A DNA stretch of 64,000 bases from Paramarasmius palmivorus (Eukaryota > Basidiomycota > Agaricomycetes > Agaricales > Marasmiaceae): positions 62,001-126,000 of the forward strand of contig JAYKXP010000011.1 of assembly GCA_037176845.1 (NCBI GenBank), in the 5' to 3' direction. The notes beneath the pieces were generated by a model, which saw only the letters and a program-made list of their open reading frames with translations, was not told the DNA's origin and ran no database searches. This document shows positions 22,384 to 32,729 of this stretch, in pieces (the first letter of the stretch is position 1; each line of letters starts with the position of its first letter). The position numbers were made by a program, and so were the translations under genes.

Positions 22384-24915
22384 CTAACTCCTTACTCGCT
22401 CGGCCATAGCATGGAGAGTCTGTGTAGGGTGACCGGTGATATGGAGGGGAAAGATCGACGCGTCAAGCTTGAGGACTGTCGGTGAGCTATGTTCGCCACA
22501 AGAGAGTTCACGTACAACACGCAGATTGTTGGTCTCATAGACCTTCAGCTGGGAGTCAACCACGCCTCCATCTTTGCGAGGAAGCATTGCTGCCGTTCCG
22601 ATTGGGTGGTAAATAGTGTTTACCGTGTTCCGGATGTATTCCTTCAACTCTTCATCCGTTTTAACGTTTGGTCCTGGAAGAACCTCTTCAACCACAACAT
22701 CCTTGTAGGCCGGAGTCGAAATGAGATGTCGGATGAATTTAAAAGAGTCAACCAGAATCTCCAAATCTACTTCTTCCTTCAACACATTTGGATTGACAGC
22801 AGGCGGAGCGAAAGGATCTGCCGAGGTGATATGGATCGTTCCCCTCCCAAGCATGTGCTGCAAACCGATCAAGAATGAGAGATAACGCTTCCCTGGTTTC
22901 CCCATCTCGCCGGTGGAGGGAAGGTAGGCTGGAATCGAAGCAATCCTAAAGCAGGCTCGGAGAATAGCCCATGCAGACGCAGATATAACTTACTCAAAAT
23001 GAGGAACACGGCTACTAAGCCAATCCTTCTGAATAGCGAGAGTTGTTGAGTGTCCGTCTGGGTTGTTTATATCTACCTTGGCCACCAGTTCGTCGATCCG
23101 CTCTTTTCCCATAAAATCGGGGAGCGAAAGGAAGGCAAATGCTGATGACCCTCCGGTCGTAAACATTCCTCGCTTCTTCTCTTGGCTGAAAAATGCAGTT
23201 GTCAGGTGTCAATACAATCAGTGCACTGAGAAACCTCACTATAGCTCCAACTCTTTCTGCGCGATGGCTGGGTCGAGAAGAAAATCCTTTGTTTCACTCT
23301 CAGGAACGACTTCGACGTTATAAGAGCTCCAGTTGTGGTCCTATACCATGATCAGCATTATTGGAATCGCGACGGCATTACAAACCTCTGAAAAAAAAGA
23401 TATGTTGACTCAATCAATGGAATTCACGAATAATTTAAAGATACCCACGAAGATTCTTTCCCACACCGGGGAGGTCAATCAAAGCGTCAATACCGTGGCT
23501 TTTGAGAACGTTTCCATCTCCGATACCTGGAAGACACCGCATTATTATAATGCAACGACGCAAGAAAGGCGAACACACCAGACAACTCCAACAATTGGGG
23601 CGTTTGGATGACGCCTTAGTGGGACAGATCAACACAGGTCTATTAAGGTGTACCGCTAACTCACCGGCACACAGCAGTACTTCGCGTTTGGCGAAGACCG
23701 TTTTACGTGAATTCTTTACGATGTCTTGATATTCGACGCCTTTCGCGACGAAGCCGCCGTTGTTATCTTTCTCTAGAATAATTCGAGTCACCTGAGAATC
23801 TTCGAACACACAAAGGTTTGGGCGGTCTTTAATTGGTTCGTAATAGCCCTGATAGAAAGATTGGCATGACATAAATACCATGGCACCTTGAAAGTTCAGG
23901 ACTCACGGAAACGGACGAACTACGAGTCACGGTCCTTGGATCAATGGCATGATTTGCAACAAATGCACCAGAGAGGTCGCCGTTGAACTGGTATCCTCTA
24001 AGTGTGGCGAAGGCGAAGGACGTCGGTTATTCTTACCGGATCCGGATTCCTAGGTACGCCCACCGCTTCCAGTCCTTTGAAAAAGATAGTGTCTAGGTTT
24101 GAGGTCCAGAATGGCGGACTTCGGTGGATAGGACCAGTGGTTCCATGATATTTAGTGTCAACTTTCAAGCAGTATTCCTTAGCTTGATCAGGTGATACTG
24201 TAAACGTTTCGGTCTGTGGAATCGCATGAGGACCGTCGTTTAATGAATGTCAAGAACGCTCCCCTTCTTGGCGTATTCTAAGAGGTTCTTCCAATTCCAG
24301 CCTGGGTTTCCGAGTTGTTCCAATGCTACGAAAAGAAATGTAAGCCAGGAAATGACGGCAGATGTCCTTTATATTGCTTACCATCGTAATCTTCTGCTTG
24401 TGCGCTATCGTACAATATCAACTAAATGAACGGCAACAGAGAGATTCTAGCCCTACCGTGTAATCAGAAGGTAATTCACCTGAGACGGAGAACAACATCA
24501 GCTTGTGATCAAGACGGAGTATAAGGTACTGACTGCACTTGTACCACCCAAAGTTTTCCCCCTATGTAGACGATGGTTATAGAATACTCGAAAGAATACG
24601 TAGATAGCTTACCTGGGGTATGCGACTATTCTATCCTTGATATGGGTTTGCGGAGTAGTGTTAAATCGCCACATTCTGTCATCCAACGACGTGTTCGCGA
24701 ATTGAAGCCCTTTGTCATGTCAGGATGGTCCAGTAAACGGCACAGTAAGACACACCGGGAACATTCATTTCGGGGGTGTGAGCAAGGTTATGGCCAGCTT
24801 CGAGGATACAGATAGAGATATTGGTATCTTCAGACAAGCGAGACGCGAGTACGAGGCCTGTAGTGCCTCCGCCGATGATAACGAAGTCGAATACAGTTTT
24901 AGAAGTGTTGGACAT
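22384..24915 (-). CDS. GMC-family FAD oxidoreductase (aryl-alcohol/choline oxidase-like)
   Basis: Glucose-methanol-choline oxidoreductase read on minus from ATG 24915 through about 13 exons. The FAD-binding start is DFVIIGGGTTGLVLASRL. Further family marks are RGKTLGGTSAV, the TPQLLELSGIGD signature 2 region and the C-terminal catalytic pair, YHPIGTAAM and FPLHITGHPTQTLHAM. A 2-nt exon at 23386-23387 is needed to obtain the conserved NLQDH motif. At about 24001-24040 the exon ending NPDP and the exon starting GYQFNGD do not join in frame with the only usable GT-AG pair (one base off), so this copy may carry a frameshift or a sequence error. No obvious signal peptide, so an intracellular or atypically exported oxidase. 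A TATA box lies at 24960-24967. Confidence 0.75.
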
Positions 24916-24959
24916 TGTTGGATTTGATTGGTTAGCATTGGTGGAGGGATTGGGAGACA

Positions 24960-24967
24960 CTTATATA
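24960..24967 (-). promoter_or_regulatory. TATA box of the GMC gene
   Basis: TATATAAG on minus, about 45 bp upstream of the ATG at 24915. An alternative in-frame ATG at 24960 overlaps it, which argues for the start at 24915. Confidence 0.4.
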
Positions 24968-25718
24968 CGTTCTGGGCAGAGATACATGTGAGCTTTATCA
25001 GATTGACAAATAAGAAGAGAACGCACGTAAGGGTTCATTCTAAGCATATGGGACTTAGAAGACTGCGAACACGGAGGAGCAGGACATGCGATGTCAAAAA
25101 AATGCGCTCGCCGACGACGCTTGTACATATCTGTTTAAGCACTGTCGCAGTGTCGCAATGACGAGGTGGTGTGGTTGTGGGCGGTTGGCCCCGGCTAATC
25201 CACTGAAAATGAGTGCCGGACTAGTAGTAAGTATGTATGAGAAGATGGTGAACTATCGCTTCGAAATTTAAGGAGCCCCCAGAACGTGTTTTACCAAGTA
25301 ATGATGGAGCCCAGTTAGCCACAGGAGAGGTTTGGTGAATCAAAGGGTGCTTAACAGCCCTAAGCGCTAAGTCGCAAACAGCATATCAAGAGTGTTACTA
25401 GGTGTTACTATTAGGCTGTTTGCTGTTGAGGACAGGAGTCAGAGTGTGGGAACGGCGAGCAACACTGCCCATCTCCTCTTTCTTCTGTTCTTCCAATTCC
25501 AAATCGCTTCCAACTCACTATCGACCAGGTAAGTAGATGGCAACAGTTATCTTCCCTATTCGCCAAAGCTGAAAGTTTTTGTCAAAAGTTCTTTACTTTG
25601 TGGGTTATGCAGAAGTGGTGCAAATTGGAATGAAGGACAAATGGCCACTGGTACGTTGCATAAAGGACACATATCGCCCATACCAACACATACCGTTTCA
25701 TCATAATAGATTAAACCA
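24968..25718. other. Intergenic, nothing recognised
   Basis: Spacer between the divergent GMC and F-box genes. Only short frames; probably holds both promoters. Confidence 0.45.
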
Positions 25719-27494
25719 ATGTCGGGAATAATGCTGCCATTGGAGACTTTGGACGCAAATCCCATCTCACGAATCCCCGCTGACGTTCTCGTCTACATTT
25801 TCATGTTATGTGTCCAAATCCAAGAACGTGGTGATTGGATCGCTATTCGTTATTATGGACGTCGCTGGTTCTCATTCAGCCATGTGTGCCAGACCTGGCG
25901 TGAGATCGCGCTCGGCTGTGCTTCATTATGGACGAAACCCGACTTCAACTTTCCTTATCTCGCCAAACAGATGCTTGAACGCTCTAAACCCGCTCTCCTC
26001 GATATCGAATTCGAACATGACTTGCTCGACAGCGAGAAGACGTGGTCGATCAAAGAGGGTGTGCTGTTACGAGCGCTTCTTCATCCAGATCGCATTCAGA
26101 GCCTGCGATTACGGTTGCGAAGGACGGACAAAGACCCGGCAGAGAAACTACTCTCAGCTTTAACAAAGATCAATGCGCCATCTCTTCGCCTACTAGAAGT
26201 TCATGTTGGAATATTCTGTGTCGGAGGCCTCACCCTGCCACATGGGTTTTTTGAAGGCAATACACCCCGCCTATCCCATCTACAACTCCATAGTTGCATC
26301 ATTCCATCTGCTTCTCCTCTCCTCAGCAACCTCACGCACCTGAGGCTGCTTTGTATTTCACAGTATCCTTCCTTTCTCAATGTTCTTCGGAAGACACCAC
26401 TCCTGGTTTCACTGGAAATCACGTTTCCTTGCCCAGAGCTTGACTCTGATGGCGGGCTGGTCTTCCTGCCTCACCTCCAGCGCCTTCACCTCACATTGAG
26501 CTTCCGTGGGACGCCAGACATTCTCTTCTATCTCTCCTTCCCCGAGACTACACAGCTATTCATCGAGTGTCAATATCGAAGCCCAAGCCAGCCGTGGGTG
26601 GTACATTCCCAGATCATGATGAATGCCATCACTAGTCTCGTGGGAATGTCGACGCACAGGGAAATCAAAACCCTTGCTCTCCGTACCACGGGGCCAAAGC
26701 GTGATTCTCTTGGTACCAAAACCGGTGCCATAATACTCGAGGCCTGGAACAGCGATGTGTCAACGAATGCCGACGGTCTCAACTCATCGTCTCCACCCCA
26801 TCTTCAGGTCCAGCTGAGCTGGGAAGCCTATCATCCCAAACAGAAAGACCCGCCGATCCCGTATGCAGCTGGCGTAAAAGCAGCCCTCGGTGGTCTACCT
26901 CTTCCGAATCTCGAGTCGTTTTACCTCAACGTATGCCTCACATTGGACATGGCACGCTATGATATCATCAAGGAGTGTCTAGAGTCTCTACGAACATCGT
27001 CTAGCCTCCGTAAATTGCATGTCCTTGGGGATTCATCAAACCAATTGTACCCCATTTATGGCATGATGGGTGTAGCAACAACTACTGCAACCGCCAAACA
27101 AGGTCCCTCACGATTCCCGGCCTTGGAAACATTGTCAATTTCACATCTCGACTATCGATATGCAGAGTGCGCTGTGATAAAGGTCCTCTCGATGTGCGGT
27201 CGCCAACGGAAGCTTGTGATAAGGCATTGTCGAAATGTTACTCGGGCGGATATCACGTTCCTCGAGAAGTATATTGAGGAAGTAGAATGGGACGAGTCCC
27301 AGGCTATGCCGGGGTGCTGGGATCTTACTTTTAGACAGGCTATTGGAAGTCAGAAGACCGGTGGCAGTTGGATCCTTGCGTTTGCGTGGAAGTTTTGGGG
27401 ACCTCATATCAATGTGAATCTTGATCTTCGATGTGTCATTCTTGGATATGCATTCTTTCTCATTTGTACGTTTAAATTCGGTATATCATGTTGA
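25719..27494 (+). CDS. F-box domain protein, paralogue of the gene at 4786
   Basis: Single exon of 591 residues. The F-box begins IPADVLVYIFMLCV, continues RRWFSFSHVCQTWREI, and is followed by SLWTKPDFNFPYLAKQMLER, nearly the same block as in the minus-strand gene at 4786. The middle part is Leu-rich with repeated short hydrophobic blocks. The last 50 residues, after FLEKYIEEVEWDE, have no counterpart in the paralogue and include a hydrophobic stretch near the end (VILGYAFFLICTF), possibly a tail anchor. It would act as an SCF substrate receptor. Target unknown. Confidence 0.8.
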   Translation: MSGIMLPLETLDANPISRIPADVLVYIFMLCVQIQERGDWIAIRYYGRRWFSFSHVCQTWREIALGCASLWTKPDFNFPYLAKQMLERSKPALLDIEFEHDLLDSEKTWSIKEGVLLRALLHPDRIQSLRLRLRRTDKDPAEKLLSALTKINAPSLRLLEVHVGIFCVGGLTLPHGFFEGNTPRLSHLQLHSCIIPSASPLLSNLTHLRLLCISQYPSFLNVLRKTPLLVSLEITFPCPELDSDGGLVFLPHLQRLHLTLSFRGTPDILFYLSFPETTQLFIECQYRSPSQPWVVHSQIMMNAITSLVGMSTHREIKTLALRTTGPKRDSLGTKTGAIILEAWNSDVSTNADGLNSSSPPHLQVQLSWEAYHPKQKDPPIPYAAGVKAALGGLPLPNLESFYLNVCLTLDMARYDIIKECLESLRTSSSLRKLHVLGDSSNQLYPIYGMMGVATTTATAKQGPSRFPALETLSISHLDYRYAECAVIKVLSMCGRQRKLVIRHCRNVTRADITFLEKYIEEVEWDESQAMPGCWDLTFRQAIGSQKTGGSWILAFAWKFWGPHINVNLDLRCVILGYAFFLICTFKFGISC

Positions 27495-27741
27495 AAACGA
27501 TGTAATTTTATTCCTACTCCATTTGCGCGTATGTACTATGTACTTTCTGTAAAGGCATTCTCTATGTAAGCTATTTGCCATCATTATGCCGTCACAGGCA
27601 TTCCGTGACTGAAGGCTTCCTTCCGACCACCACTATCCTTATCAACCACAGTCAACTACTCATACTATTACTTGGTGGACGTCTTGCATTCTACACGTTT
27701 TTAGTTGCCGACTCCCGAGTACTTTCTCAGTGCACTGCCAC

Positions 27742-28747
27742 ATGAATAATTACGCGCAAAGCGGGCTTAGGCCTCTTGGTCGTGGTTCCAACTCCCATTT
27801 GTCCGACTCGGAGTTCAATGACATATGGCAATCGGAATTGGCACCTGGTGAGTTGTACGCGTATCGTATTGATCGAGTCTGAGCTTTGCTAACAAAAGAA
27901 AGTCCAAGCCAGGAATATGGATTCGCGGAACAAACTTTCGCTTTGCCATCGCAAAACTTCATAGTGTTGGTTGACGAGAATCGAGTTTTTTCAGAACGTG
28001 CCTCGCTTTAGATGTGGAAATGCCATACAGAATGAAGATTGAAGTTCTCTAACGCTACTCCAACACTTTTCGCCTCCTAGTGCGATAACTACCCCAGACC
28101 GGGGCGCATCAAGCGGTAAGTGCCGCCATACATAGTCGTCCCGTCTTGAAACGCCACCCGCCAACTCACACGTTTTCTGTCAAAGCAGGTTAGAATGCTT
28201 ACACGTTTCTGGCCTTCCAGCTTGTCAATAGGCTTTTGGCCGCGGAACAAGTAGTAGTATGCGTTCATACCTCGTCATACACCCCGAGCATCCCGACATA
28301 TCTGTTTCCTGTGGGGCTTCGGTGTGGTGGCGTAAGCTGCGGCAGCCCGTTTACACGTTTTTTTCCCTGCGGCGAGGTGCCTTCTTCTGATGGAGCGGAG
28401 CGTTGTACTATGCTTACCTGACAGCGCTTGGCCATTCATGACTTTACAGACTCAATGTATTGGCGTCGTGGACTGTTTATGGGTGAGGAACCATTCCCGC
28501 GGTGTCTCGTCTTGCTGATTCTGAGTGGCCCTGACCAACAGACGCGGGTGCCTCATAATATTTGATTGGTTATTATCCTTTCCTTTTTGCCCAAGAACTT
28601 TCAAGTAGGGCTTCTCGTCAGGACGCATTCGGGAACTGTGGGTTCAGCGGTACCACTTCCAGTCGTAAGGCGCTAATTCTGGTGATATCTATTCTAATAC
28701 ATATTTGCTAGGAAGCAGCTTCTTTGATTCTCCTCAGTTGAAGTGAC
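27742..28747 (+). CDS. Candidate multi-exon gene, unresolved
   Basis: A first exon from ATG 27742 reads MNNYAQSGLRPLGRGSNSHL and splices with a good GTGAGT donor and an AAAAG acceptor into ESPSQEYGFAEQTF. Further coding-like exons are bounded by consensus sites near 28080-28114 (ITTPDRGASS), 28452-28482 (SMYWRRGLFM) and 28610-28747 (ASRQDAFGNCGFSG, ending SFFDSPQLK and a stop at 28747). I could not close the phases of the middle exons, so the model is incomplete. No domain recognised. If only the first two exons are used, the frame ends at 28012. Confidence 0.3.
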
Positions 28748-29123
28748 TCATTTAATCATGACGAGGTTTACCCGCCTTCTTTCTTTTCAGACGAGGCGAG
28801 AAAATTCAACTTTCGGATGCGTGAAGGTTCTCCATACTGTCAATTTCAGTTGAGGTATCTTGGGTACCTCAATAACGGCGTCCTGCCGTTGTCATTATAC
28901 CAGGCAAGTATGACCGGACCGACCTAGATGTTACCTTAAGGAACACAAGTCCTGGTACATTGACTGTACCCAGTGAACGCAAAAAGCCGCTCGGAAAGAA
29001 ATAGTCACTTCTCGGTTCTGGTGTGATCCAGGAACATTTCCACAGATCAACGATATTCTCTTTTGCCTAGTGGAACGATAAGCACTCCATGAACCTCGGG
29101 AGAATCATTCTTCAACACGTCAT

Positions 29124-29357
29124 CTACTGATATTTTGTAAACCCCACGGCGTATGCCATAGCGACGTGCGTGATTTTCTTGAATGCATGTTGTTCCAAAT
29201 GGTCATAGACCTCCAGGATAACGGACAAGCGGTTCGTAGGCACCGCAGTAGTGATGCTAAACCTTGCTTTGAATGTATCATAATTTCTGAGTACCAAATC
29301 CAATATGGCTAGAAGGATTTGTGGTGGGAGAACCTTACCGTGTAAGCGATCTACCAT
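29124..29357 (-). CDS. Short orphan frame
   Basis: An open minus frame with protein-like composition (VLPPQILLAILDLVLRN, then TTAVPTNRLSVILEVYDHLE). It could be an isolated small gene or the last exon of a gene not otherwise seen. No splice partner identified. Confidence 0.25.
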   Translation of the reverse strand: MVDRLHGKVLPPQILLAILDLVLRNYDTFKARFSITTAVPTNRLSVILEVYDHLEQHAFKKITHVAMAYAVGFTKYQ

Positions 29358-29504
29358 GCCCCACAATGGAACCCTTTTTCTCGTAACTTTCTATCATGAT
29401 AGTTTTACTCTACCATCACCATCAGTCAGGGTTATTGACGCGCCCTTGTTATTTAAAGGGCGTTCTGCCTCTATTGCAATCCCAGTTTTAACTTACCTTC
29501 GACC

Positions 29505-32279
29505 ATGCCTTCAGACCTCTTACCATCAGAGCCTCTCACACTAACCGAAATATTGCTCGAGGAGCTCCGCGCACTAATCAGAGGGAGTGTTTACCCCAGA
29601 GGCGACCAAAAGTCAGTTTCTATCATATGAAATTCAAGCGCAAGTACTCAATTATCTGTTCTAGTTTCGTTGAATATACCGCAATCTTCAACGGTAATGT
29701 ACAGTCGCCTGCACAAGCGGTCACTTGTCCTTTGGATGCCGAGGACGTGAGCAAGTGAGTCAGCATCGGTGTTTTTTCGTTTCTTTCCCAACCTTGATCA
29801 TCTCAGAATCATCGTCTTCTGCAACAAACATTCGCTTTCACCTTCAATCAAAGCCGGAGGATATGGGACTGCAGGATGGGCTGTCGGTGGAGATATTGTG
29901 ATTGATATGAGCCGACTGACCGATATTGACATCGAAGTCCCAAAAGAAGATGGGAGCTACACAAGTCTTCGTGATGTGGCCCCGTCAAATAGCAAAGGAA
30001 AGCAAGCTGTGAAGCCTTCTACTATCTCTTCAGCAACACCGAATCCCGGAAAAAGGCGACGAGAAGAGGATGCCCAGCTTCGAAATTTCGACTTGGCTTC
30101 ACCAACTGTTGCGACATTCCTTCGAAATGGAAACGACGACATCCATACACCATCACCAAGCGTTAGGCGACGTATCTCGACGACGTCTTATGTCGCTGGG
30201 TCTTCGTCTTACGACAATCCCGGAGAGGGACAGGATCAATCACCTGCCGAGATCGAAAACGGCAACGAAACATCTACCACTCAGCAGGGGGTAAACCGGA
30301 ATCTTTCAGACAACGGTTCAGCAGCTCAAGTTATAACTATCACACCCTCAAACCATACGCCGCCGCATGCGGAAAACGGCAGCGGTGCAGGAAGTGCACC
30401 ACGCAATGCCGACCCATTCGGTTACATCGATGGGGCAGGTCCTGTTGATCACACGTCTAGGATGCATTCTAGCTTTAGTACTAGGTCTGGAATATATGGC
30501 ACTCTGGTTTCAGGTCCTAGCACTTTTGTTGCGAATCCAAGATTACCTTCGACGGATCGTAGCATGCCTTCGCAGTCGACGCCTATCCACAAGATGGCTT
30601 ATGTCACCTTTGGTGCTGGAATGAGACAGAAGGAAGTTGATATATATACAGCGAAAAATCCGTTACCCGGTCAAGCCATAACCGGAGATGACACCTCGAT
30701 ACCGTACCATGTACCTTTGTGAGTTCTTGCCGTCCTGAGTTTGGATTTCGCCTCTGATTCTTTCTAGTGCTGCTCACCCCGTTGGCTCGTCTATCATGAT
30801 ATTAGGCGGGTTCGGATTCTTGAGTAGGATGCATGGGTTGAGCATAGACAACCTGGTCGAAGTCGAGATGGTACTCGCTGACGGGCGAATTGTCATTGTG
30901 AACAAGGATGACCATCCCGGTAATTCATCATGCTCTGTATGTGACTAAGAACCCTATGCTAATATTCGACTCCGTAGACTTGTGGTGGGCCATTCGTGGT
31001 GCTGGCCCTGCATTCGGAGTGGCGACTCGCTACAAAGCGAAAGCCTTCCCAGTGCCCGTTGTATTTGCAGGGAATTTGCTCTAGTCAGCTATATATTGTT
31101 CTCCCGGTCATTCTTCGTACACGCTGACCGCTCATCAGCCGCTTCAACAAAGCCACTGCCGCGTCACTTATCAAACACTTCCGCGACTGTATCAAGGGTG
31201 CTCCACGAGAGTTATATGCGAACGTTTTCTTGACCTCTGGTCCAGCTGGCAAAGATTCCTTGATCGTCATTCAAATGTGCTACGTCGGTCCTAAGGAAAA
31301 GGGTCAAGAGTATCTCTCGGCCATTGCTTCCTGGGACGGTGAAAAATGCTTACTGAACGAAGTCAATGAGAAGAACTTTCTTCATCAACAGGATAGCGTT
31401 GCCATGGTTCTAAGAGGGAAAGGTGGGTGGCGCTCGCTTCTCTTCTGATACCGCTGATCCAGAGTCGAAACAGCGGGTAGGCAATGGTTCATACGGTATC
31501 TCAAGTTTCCTTCGCTTCTATTCGACCCTATTACTTACCTACGAACGCTCTAGGTCGACACTAATTACTTCTCTTCCTGACGAAATAATCCATAAGACTG
31601 TTATGGAGTTCGCTGATACGCCAGTAGGATGTAGTAAGTCTGCGTCTTCGTACGCTCAGAAACATCGTTGATGGCAATATCTTGTAGCCTGGCTTTTCGA
31701 GCTTGCAGGCGGCGCAATCGGCGACTTTGAAGATACTTGCCTGCCTAAATCTAGCCGTGAGGCGACTTGGACGGTGGCTGCCCTTCACCAATGGGATATG
31801 GGTATTGATGATTACCAATGCATAACCACGGCGGAGTCTGTACGTATTCCGTGTTCTCAGTTTCTTTGAATGCTTCTGATATTGTGTCAATAGTGGATTG
31901 CGGACATACTCAAGCCCGTCTCGACCGGCGGTGTTTTCCCTAGCGTAAGTCTTTAACCAGATATCTATTTTTCGAAATAAATAGAACTTTCGGTCGTCAG
32001 TTCCTCGGACGTCACGAAGTACCAGGAAGAACCATGTCCTGCTTTGGAGAACACTGGGATAGGCTTTGCAGAGTCAAGGAACAGTATGATCCCACAAATG
32101 TCTTCCGTAACTCCCTTTGGCCTCTCAACGAGAAAGGGAATAAAGTGGATGCGACGGATCGCGAACCCTTGACACCCCCTGAGGCTGGAACCACATTTGA
32201 CTCTCTTGTCGAAATGCAGAAAGAGAGGGAAACCAAGGAGAAGGATGCACCAGCGATAGCTTCGCCTTCAGCATCTTAA
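29505..32279 (+). CDS. BBE-like FAD-linked oxidoreductase with a long disordered insert
   Basis: Flavoprotein of the PCMH/berberine-bridge group. Eleven exons: 29505..29611, 29665..29754, 29807..30718, 30768..30919, 30978..31083, 31139..31422, 31474..31495, 31554..31633, 31688..31839, 31894..31944 and 32001..32279 (744 residues). The FAD domain starts with KAGGYGTAGWAVGGDIVIDM and resumes at YVTFGAGMR, MILGGFGFLSRMHG and LWWAIRGAG. The BBE C-terminus ends DRLCRVKEQYDPTNVFR. Between residues about 115 and 328 lies a Ser/Thr/Pro/Asn-rich insert inside the FAD-binding domain. The usual FAD-linking His of GGH is Tyr here, so covalent attachment through it is lost. A polar tail follows. No signal peptide. 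Confidence 0.8.
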
Positions 32280-32729
32280 TTAGAGGGGTGATGATGATGC
32301 TTTGAATCCCATTCTCTTCTTGGATTGTCAAATCTTTTTCGATTAGGCTTTGTACGTAGGATGAATACAAATCAGCTGTTTCCGCCGACAGATAGAAGTA
32401 AGATGCTAGTAGATGATGACACTTCCTAAGGTGGATGGATGCGAGTACGAGTGTGGAGCATGCAAGTAAGAGAAGAGGATGCGGGGATACAGGAAACTTC
32501 AAAGAAAGAGAAAGGGGTAGCAGTGGTAATTACAGGACTAGAAGAGTACAACAAACAGACAAACAAGACGTCTAGAGGTTACAAACAAAACAAGTGATGA
32601 CGATAAATGGCAGGAGTATAGACTAACATCCACAGAGAAGGAAACCAGATGGACACAAAGCAAGGGAGATGGGAACGAGAAAGGGTAAGTTCAATTGACA
32701 GATAGACACAGATGAATTCCAGAGCTATG

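Noticed and set aside
22489..22878. Plus frame of 129 codons within the GMC gene
   Set aside because: Antisense to clear GMC C-terminal sequence with catalytic His motifs.
16687..25000. Terpenoid biosynthetic gene cluster around the two P450s and the GMC oxidase
   Set aside because: No terpene synthase, polyketide synthase or other backbone gene was recognised in the window, and the two P450s are of unrelated types.
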